From the NCBI GenBank assembly GCA_028622995.1, contig JAJQJQ010000045.1, forward strand, positions 1,550,001 to 1,614,000: DNA of 64,000 bases, written 5' to 3'. Origin of the DNA: Panagrolaimus kolymaensis. Lineage: Eukaryota > Nematoda > Chromadorea > Rhabditida > Panagrolaimidae. The notes beneath the pieces are model-generated. The model did no database searches, was not told the DNA's origin, and saw only the letters and a list, made by a program, of their open reading frames with translations. Of the stretch, positions 56,101 through 64,000 are shown in pieces. Position numbers and translations under genes: made by a program. The stretch's first letter is position 1. The number at the start of each line of letters is the position of its first letter.

Positions 56101-59100
56101 CTTATTTTAATCCTTTTTTATCTTTCACGCATCTTCAAAAATAAAATTACCAAAAATATGAGACTTCAAAAGAGGCGTAAGAAAACTGAAGAATTAAAAA
56201 GACGTGAAAATTTTCACACCTGAACCACTTTTTTTTTCATATTTCTTCGTAAAACTTTTTTTTGAAGAGTGCGCAACAAAACTTTTAGCGATCAAACTCA
56301 TCGTCGTCTCGATCAATTACCATTTAGCTTCTTTAAAGTTTAAAAACTTTTTTTATTTCTTCAATCATTTAGTGTTTCTTGATTGAAGATAGCTTGCTTG
56401 AAAGGGAAAAAAATCTTCAAATCTTATAAGCTTCATTATTTATTTATTTATCGACGACAAAGAAAGAATAAAGTAAAAAACCGATATTAGCAAACTTTTT
56501 CTCTTTATTTTATTTTGTTCCCTTTAATGCTTTTTGGAAGTTTAAATAAAAAAAATTTGAGAGTGTGAAAAAAAATTCTCGCATCATAGCACTCAATTGC
56601 ATTTTTTCTTTTCCTTTTTTTTCGATGAAATGAGAAAAAGGAAGGAGCATTGCGCAATTGGAATTTATTTTATTTTATTTTTATTGCTGCTAGCCATCGG
56701 TCATTCATTCATTTCATTGAGACGACTCATCGCTTACTTACTTGCTTGCTTTTTTCTTAAAGCTGTCTACTTCTTTTTTTTCAATTGGCAAGGTTCAATT
56801 TTTTTTCTTCTTAAGTGTGAGTTTAATAATAATAAATAAAAAAGATGAAGGAAAAAGGCTCATTCACGAAGAAGAAAAAAATGAAAGAACTTTTTTATTT
56901 GAAAAATGAGAATTAAAAAAATGGACAAAGAAAGTAAAAAAGTTGAAAGTTTAGATTACCGGTATTTTTGGGATTAAAAACCAAAATTTTAAGCTGTTCA
57001 AAATTGATGCCAAAAAACACAGAAATAGAACCTACGAATTAAACGTTTGGTCGAATTTTTAATTTTCTCATTTTGGGATTTACTGTTCAAAAGTTTTATG
57101 TTTACATTTTTTAACAACATCATTGCCTATGTATTTTTAAATCGATCGAAAAAAGTGTTTTTGACTTTTTTAAAATAAGAATTTTAAAATAAAATTGCGA
57201 AAAGAGAAAAAATGGGGATTAAATGAAGCAAATAAAAATATATAATTATAAAATTTATTTTTCAGGAAGAATTTATGGAAAACAATCAAATGATATGTTT
57301 TTCCGTTGTGATTGAACAAAAAAAAATGAAAGAAGAGGAAGAAAAATTTTTTTTTTGACACGAGAACGTTTATTCTTGAATTTTTGATTTATTTGTATTG
57401 ATTCTTTTCAATCACAAAAAGCCACATACATTCTTCGGTGCTGATGAAGAATGGTTTAGCATCGGAAAAATGTGGAAACAATATCACGCAACAACAAAAA
57501 AATCACAACGTTTTTCAAATATGCTAAAGATCATTTTATAAAATAAGAATCTATGGCTTTTGAACGAATGGGTTCAAACATCGGAGAGCCAAGCCACATT
57601 CTTGTTTCAGAAGGAAAAAAACATTGATTTGAGGCGCAAAATAGAAAAATATGTTTCATCAAAGATAAATATCATTAGAAATAATTATTACGGAGTTTAT
57701 CAAAGCGAATTTTACAAATTTTTGGGTTTAGAAATTCAGAAGCGTTAAAGCCGGTGAAATTTAAAAAATTTTGAGATCAAAAAGCAAAGTTAATGGTCCA
57801 AAAATTAAATAAATCTCCTAAACATTTTCACTTTTCGGCTCTCATTGACCATTAACAATAATAGCAAGCAAAATTTAAAAAAAAGCTACTAACAAGCAAG
57901 CCCATCCAAATCCAACAACTCCACAATCCACTCCCGTTGTTGAAAAAAAAATAGAAAAAAAGTTTAATTGCTTTTGTTCTATCAAGTATCTATCTATGTT
58001 GTAACATCTCTCTCGACATTATTTTTTTTTTTTTTGAAGAAAAAAACAAAACAAAAAAAGAAGAGTTGAAAACTAACTAATTGAATTCTTAACAGCCAAA
58101 AAGCATCAATACTCGAAAAAGTAAAAACAAAAAAAATGTCAAAAAGCAACCAAAAAAAGTTTTGTCTTGCTTCCGTTTTTTTTCCAATCTCTCTCTCATT
58201 TTCGCTTTTCTCCCAAAAAAGAAAGCAGCGAAGAGCAGCTTGAAAAAAAAATCCGGATTTTTGCGGGTTTTTTTCCTTAACTTTTTTTTTGAAAAAAAAA
58301 AATAAAAATCTTAAAAAAACAGTGTCCCGCTGAGAAAACTTTATTTATATTTATTATAGATTTTTTAAAATCCATGAAAACTGTGAAAATAAAAGAAACA
58401 AATCCGATCCAACCAATATCCCGTAGCCAAGTCGAATTAAAATCAAAAAGAGGATATCACTTTTTTTTAATTCTATGAATTTCTTGTTGGCATTGAAAAA
58501 TAAAAAATAAATTAAAGAAAAGCTAGTTTCCAAAAAAGTTTCAAAGGCTCCAATGTTTCAGAATTCGATAAAAAAAAAAGCGATGAGAAAAAGTTGCATC
58601 TATTTTCGTAAATTATTTTAAAATTTTTTCTTAATTTTTGTGCCCGCGCAACAGAAAAGCTAGAGGAAGCAAAACTTCTTTAAAAAGCAAGTAAGTAGGC
58701 GATAACCACGAATTCGGCGTGGTTCTTGAAATGAAAAAAAATTTGTGGCTGATTGAAGCACGTTTTTTTTGGACGTTGAAGAAGAGCACCACTACCAATA
58801 AAGAACAAAAAAGTGGTCCATACTTGCTTTAGCCTTGAACGCTGCGCTGCAGCCATTTTTTCTCTCGATCAACCAAAAAAAACAAACAATTGTATAATTG
58901 CAAATATAATAAAAAAAAATGAATAGCAATAAAGCTTTTGTTTTTAGTGAACAAATAATAAGAAGAAGAAAAAAAGAAAAGTGAAGATTTTTTTTCAATT
59001 ACGGGAAGAATAAGAAAAAAGTTTTTGGATGACAAGGACAACGGAAAAGAAAAAAAAATGGCTGTTTGCAATCATTGCACACGGAAGTGTTTGAATTTTA

Positions 59101-62100
59101 GTGGATGTCCTTGAGTTTGAGCCTCCAAGTATAAAACAGAGTCCACAAAGTTCCGATAAACCCAACGAGCCTAAGGATAAGCTTAAGTTAAAAATAATGG
59201 AGACTTGTTTGGTGAATAAAAAGTTAATTAACAATTCTCATGCAAACATAAAAACGTAAATAAAATCAAGCATTCTAACTCTAATTACACCCTTCCATGC
59301 TTTTTAACGCTGCCACCCATCTAAAATACGTCCATACACGTAAAGAAATTCCAATTTTCTAATCAAAAAAAGAAAATCCAAGCGTCAAATTGCAAAAAAA
59401 TATAAAAAAAGAGCTGCAAACGAAATTGCAATTTCACGCTTGCTATTGACAACCAACACCATTTAATTTTTGTTTCAATATTCAAAGAAGCAATCTTTTT
59501 TTTCAAAGACGTAAAAAAAGCGCGAAAAAAGAAAGAATCTTTTTTAAAGCTGGGATTTACGGAAAAAAGAGCTAAAAAATATTTTCTACAACAACATACA
59601 TCATTTTTTTATTCGATGTACGTTTTCTTAAAGTCAAAATACATAAAAGAAAAAAGCGCAATTTTATTTTATTTTTTTTCTCACTATTCTCAAGACTGAA
59701 ATTCATGTATCCCATCAAATTCCCATCCATCCAAAAGCTTTCTATACTCTCGAATCAAAAAAATAAGAAATAAACAAAATGTTATGGAAAAAAAAGAAGC
59801 TTTGGCACTTTACATATTTTGACGTTGAACATATACTTAAATACAGAAGGTGGCACCAAGGATAAGAAAGAAAAAAACAAGATCGCCAGCAACAAATTAA
59901 AGAAGACACCAATCATTGCTGCTAACACAATATTTTTCTTCCGTGAACATATTTTTGTTTTCTCATTTATCGGACTACCTTTTTCCTATTTTTTTTCTTA
60001 TTTCTAAAAGCTTACAACAACAGACAAACATGCCTTTTTTGAAAAAAGCTGCCGATAAAAATGATGATGCATCATCAAAGACAAAATCAAAATCAAAAAG
60101 TCAATCATTCGAATTTCGAACGCTTGCATTTTTCCTTGCAAAAAAAGATAATATTAGGATTTCTACTGGACATTTATTTTGAAAAGAGCAAAACAAAACA
60201 AACAAAGAAAAAAAGTGTGAAAATGAAAAATGAAAATTAATACAATTTTCAGATTAAAATTTTTTGATTTATGAGATAAAAAGGCGCCAAAAAACTTTTT
60301 TTATCTTCTCTAATCCGTTTGCAATTTTTATTCGTAACAAAAAAAAAGTAAAAACTATAAAGTTACAAACTCAAACAAAACAAATAAAAAAGAGAGAAAG
60401 GAAAAAAATAGTGGGAAGAATGGATGGATCAAAACCAGCTGGGTGTTGTTGTTGCTTTGTTGGTTGGTCAGTAGTCTATCTAAATTCAGTCACACTTTTT
60501 TCGGAAAATGAAATTTTTGTGGAAGGAATACTAATTTTTTATTTTATTTCTGGTCACTAAATCCTATCAAAATTATGTGAAGAAAAAAAACTTTTTTAGG
60601 ATCTTTCAAATGGACAATGAAAAGGGAAAATAAATCCTATAAACACATTTTTTAAAATCCGAGCAAATTGATGGCATGCTTCTGGATGAGAGAAAGTAAA
60701 TTACTGAGTGCAAAACAAAAAATAAAGAAAGAAAAGAAGATAGTAATTAAAAAAAAACATGAAAAAAATACTATTCTTTACAGTTTAAATAAGAGAATGG
60801 AATCCGGGGAAATAGTCTCAACGTCAAAAATTGAGGAATTCAACATGAAAAAATAAATTTGATACTTGGGAAAGAGCTTTTTTTTGATAAGCATTAACAT
60901 ATTTATTTTTTAAAGGAAGAAACTACTGAAAATTCATAAACATTTTTGAACGCCGAATTTGAAAACCGCTATTTTGTTTTGAAAACTACCTTTCTTCCCG
61001 TTTTTTATCCAAACAAAGGCAATCTCCCGCCAAAAATAAATAAATAAAAAAATTCGAACGTTTAATCATTTTTTCCATCAAAACTGTCGTCTTTTTTTAA
61101 AACGACTTTTTGAAAAAAGACTCTTCCAAAAAAGCAAAATTCCAAGGCCTTCCTTTCTGTGTTGTATCTTTTTTCTTCTTCTTCACCTTGATCAAAACCC
61201 AAAAAATAATGATGGCATTTCCTATTTCTCCTCCTTTCGATTCTCCGTTACTGACACTAAATATATTTCAGCCGCAGTTAGTCATCTTCGCCCAAAAATA
61301 TTTTTTTTATATAAAGACAGTCAAAGGCAGGTTGTTGGTTATCGAATTGGTCAATCACAATATCATCAACCAGCCGTTCTCCTTTCTTCCCTCTATTTTT
61401 TCTTATAGTTTTTTCAATGCCAAACCAAGAAAAGAAAGAAGCAAGTTTTTTTATTTTTTTGGTTTTTTAAGCGCACAAAAAAAATCAGATTGCTTTTTTT
61501 CTTCATTGCCCTTGTTCGAAAAAAAACATAGATTGTGTTCACTTTTAATTGCATTTTTTTTTGTATGCGTTTGTGCGTGTCTTGGCCCTGGTGTTATTGC
61601 CATTGACCATAAAACAATACAGTTTTATTGGCATGTTCTCATGCTATGGAAAACAAAAATAAATGGAGATAAGGAAGGACAAGTTTAACAACCAGTTTTT
61701 TTGTTGGCAAAATAAAAACCCAAAATCAGCAGACAAAACACAAAATTATATATTTTTTCTTTTATCCAAGCTAAAAACCTTCAACAAAATAAACCTTTTT
61801 TTCTTAATCGAAACCAAAGCTTCTTTCTTTCAATCTTTTTCTCACTCTTTTTCATTCAATTTTAAAAAAAGGAGGTTCAAAACCCTTCTATCACGAAAAA
61901 TGAATGAAAAAAGTTAAAAGCTGCTAAAAAAAGCAAAGCAATCATCATCGCATTATTTTTTCTATTTGCAAAGTAAAAAAAAGCCGCAACAAAACCAGCT
62001 TTTTTAAACTTTAAAAAAAATTTAACTTTCGAAAAAGCAGACGATGAAGAAAAAGAAGGCGAGGTGACAAAAAAACAAAAAACTGCTCCCATTCTTGGAT

Positions 62101-64000
62101 CATTTTGAATTGGAATGATGGAAGAATTTCCGCTAAGTATTATATTGTATTTTTTTCGAGAAGCAAATAAAGGGTAGTTTCTTACTTTTTTTTTCTCCTT
62201 TTTTAAGGAATCATCATCAAACAAAGCAGAGAAGAAGAAAAAGAAGTGGAAAGAAAGAAGAAAAAGGTCAAAAATTAGGGAGGATTTTTTTTGATTGGCG
62301 CCACCATATAAGATACAATTGGAAAATGCTTTAATAATAGGTGATTGGAAATTTATAAGTTAAAATTCAAATTACTGGAAAACTTTCAACGAGATTTTCA
62401 AAATTCACAAAATGCATATTGTTTTAAACAAAAAACCCTACACTGAATTTTTGCGGTGTAAGTTTCAGTAAAACAAAAATTTTTTTTCTACGACTAACAA
62501 ACATAGATATTTTGGAAGACTCTTATTTAAGCCAGGCAAAGAAAAAATATATGTATTACACCACAAAAAAACATTTATTGTTCATCTTCATCGATATCAT
62601 CGCTGGTGTATCATCATCAGCAGCAGCAGCCATTATACTTTCTTCTTTTCTTCTTTTTTCTGACTTTTTTCGAAGTTTTTATTTTAGTTAATCATTACCA
62701 TTCATTCATTCTATCATCATCAGAAAATTGAGAGAGAATAGGTCAATGTTGTTGTTTGTATTTTTCTTTTCAGTACCAAAAAAAATGTGAATCATATTTT
62801 TTTTGTTTTGTGAGGAAAAATAATGACAATTTTTTTCTTTTTTCTAACAAAGCAAGGCAATGTCCAAAGGAAAAAAAATCAAGAAAACCAAAATCAAATG
62901 ATTTAATAATTTGGCATTTTTTAAAGAGCAATTTTAAAAGTCAAAAATGTTTGAGGGAGGCAGCAGCGATGACGATGGGCCGGAAATTAAGAAAAATGAT
63001 TGCACTTTCTTTTTATTTTTTTTGTAAATAAAAAAACCAAAAAATTGCAATAATAATCATTTTTAATGATACTGTAATAAAAATAAAAAAACTAAAGAAA
63101 AATACTCCCAAGAGTGATTGTATTTTTTTTTACAAAACAAAAACGCAAACGATTATTTTTGCCAAGAGTTTGTGAGAACAAAAAAAAAACACTGAAGCTT
63201 AAAAAATTTAAACAAAAGAAACATTTGCGAAGAAGACTGGGAAAAGATAAAAGCTGCCGATAAGCGATGATAAGACTTTTACATTTGAGAGATTTGTATT
63301 TTTTTTTCTCTCTTGAAAATTTGATAAAAATCTGAAGAATAAAAAAAATGTAATATGCATATAGATAGATCAATTAAGAACTTTTCAAGAGCAAAGAAAA
63401 ATTTCCCAAGCAAAAATTAGACAATGAAATTCTGCATCATAAATGGCAGGAAAAAAAATACATACAACAAATAACATTTACAGATTTGTAAAGAAAATAA
63501 AACAGAACCGAAGTTCTATTGAAAAAAAAAGTCACATCCGCTTAACATTTTTTTTTAAAACAAAAATTCGTCATTTTTTAAACACAAAAAAATTCCACCC
63601 AAAAAAAATGACGGACAAAAAAAAATTTAATTTGTTACAGATACTGATAGATCTTGTCATAAACCAAAAAATAAAAATAAAATTTTGGAAGGCCAACCCT
63701 AATTATGATTGGCCCTCCCTCATCTCAAAACAAAAAAGTGGAAGAAAAAAAATTTAAAACCAACCCTCATTGGAGATTTTACACTTCCAGTTGGGCTTGA
63801 AGTTATGCTTGAACCTGCTGATGAACAACTTATCGAGCCTCTAGCAGAAGATGAAGAAGGTGTCGTCAACTTTTTTTCAGGTGACACAATTTGAACAGGT
63901 TTTGATGAATTTGAATTTGTCGTCGTCGAAATTAAATTATTTGCAGCAGCAGCCAATGAATTTGTTGTTGGGGATAATGGCATATTTTTAGGTGAAATAC
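47150..64000 (-). CDS. Large Dbl-family RhoGEF (MCF2/DBS-like), 5' end outside the window
   Basis: Minus-strand exons recognised: from the window edge to about 63765 (partial, Ser/Thr-rich), 55365-55331, 54339-53854, 50401-50150, 49799-49257, 48290-47722, 47577-47394, 47251-47150. The internal phases agree. Order: Ser-rich region; basic 'MKRHLPRLLSFRASKRK'; an Asn run; acidic 'PQPEEIDFYDDEELIAEIA'; Ser/Thr-rich linker ending 'INYVIEEL'; DH domain ('YVRELWEVIEHYIKPFEAP', 'YCQNKPLSEAIRNEHVDGT', 'SSYLLKPIQRITKYQLLLKE'); PH domain ('FLFLFDGGILFCKKRTQPL', 'FEIWDSTKNDGY'); Ser-rich tail ending 'NTTTQNELIAK'. DH-PH proteins activate Rho-type GTPases, here probably in neurons or epidermis as for DBS relatives (inference). 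The donor of the edge exon is uncertain by several bases. Sec14/spectrin parts, if any, would lie to the right. Confidence 0.85.
50402..53853. other. Long intron of the large RhoGEF
   Basis: About 3.45 kb of A/G-rich (coding-strand T/C-rich) sequence. Open frames here are short and biased to Lys/Phe/Ser. No gene, transposon ends or RNA recognised. Confidence 0.5.
55366..63764. other. Very long intron of the large RhoGEF
   Basis: About 8.4 kb, far longer than the usual 45-60 base introns in this window. It is dominated by poly-A/poly-T runs. A plus-strand frame at 60031-60180 (MPFLKKAADKNDDASSKTKS) has a more protein-like composition but no splice partner or family. Nothing else supportable was seen. 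Such introns often hold enhancers or alternative promoters. Confidence 0.45.

Noticed and set aside
60042..60182. Lys/Ser-rich plus-strand frame MPFLKKAADKNDDASSKTKS
   Set aside because: More protein-like than its neighbours but with no donor site, family or partner exon; kept only as a remark.
54900..63700. Many 60-190 codon frames in the long RhoGEF intron
   Set aside because: They are poly-Phe/Lys/Asn/Ser translations of A/T runs with no domains, signals or splice structure.
1..64000. CRISPR arrays, bacterial operons or phage genes
   Set aside because: Spliced genes, eukaryotic tRNA and domain content show nuclear animal DNA; no spaced repeat array seen.

Overview
The window is AT-rich eukaryotic DNA and reads as a nematode chromosome arm. 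It has very short introns with TTTTAG/TTTTCAG acceptors, a nuclear tRNA-Ala, an astacin protease ending in a ShK domain, a secreted double C-type lectin, Skp1-related, BTB and MATH-BTB genes, and lineage-expanded families opening on a 'LPYS..Y.A.N' motif. That last family style fits Panagrolaimidae-like nematodes; this placement is my inference, not a search result. Coding genes were rebuilt by hand from reading frame, splice signals and exon phase.

Layout. 1.6-4.5 kb (+): secreted astacin metalloprotease. 5.5-6.9 kb (+): BTB-BACK adaptor. 6.9-8.3 kb: a chimeric duplicate made of a broken GIY-YIG nuclease copy joined to a stray copy of the last astacin exon. 8.7-10.2 kb: long inverted repeat with decayed coding sequence inside. 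10.3-15.5 kb (+): GIY-YIG nuclease resembling LEM-3/ANKLE1, with three MITE-like insertions in its introns. 15.7-16.6 kb (-): single-exon F-box-like gene. 17.2-18.6 kb (+): second GIY-YIG unit with a one-base frameshift and lost active-site motifs. 19.3 kb (-): tRNA-Ala(AGC). 20.0-21.3 kb (+): C-type lectin. 22-28.2 kb: three GNAT-like acetyltransferase genes and two almost identical Skp1-related genes that form the arms of a 1.1 kb inverted repeat. 28.3-29.2 kb (-): four-pass membrane protein. 30.2-31.5 kb (-): short Dbl-type RhoGEF. 33.0-35.3 kb (+): unrecognised multi-pass membrane protein with a long leader. 35.5 kb: a textbook hAT-type MITE. 36.1-46.3 kb: four membrane-anchored F-box-like paralogues, interrupted by another four-pass protein and a MATH-BTB gene. 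47.2 kb to the right edge (-): a large Dbl/MCF2-like RhoGEF with very long introns, whose 5' end lies outside the window.

How they fit together. Skp1-like, F-box-like, BTB-BACK and MATH-BTB proteins are all adaptor types of cullin-RING ubiquitin ligases, so the window is enriched in fast-evolving substrate-adaptor genes mixed with effector-type secreted proteins (astacin, lectin). Duplication is the main theme: inverted copies, exon fragments, pseudogenes, intron differences among paralogues and a likely gene-conversion patch. The two RhoGEFs are paralogues with identical DH-exon boundaries. I found no convincing new molecular system. The most unusual items are the GIY-YIG duplication series, the Skp1 palindrome and the MITEs built from GC-rich subterminal repeats.
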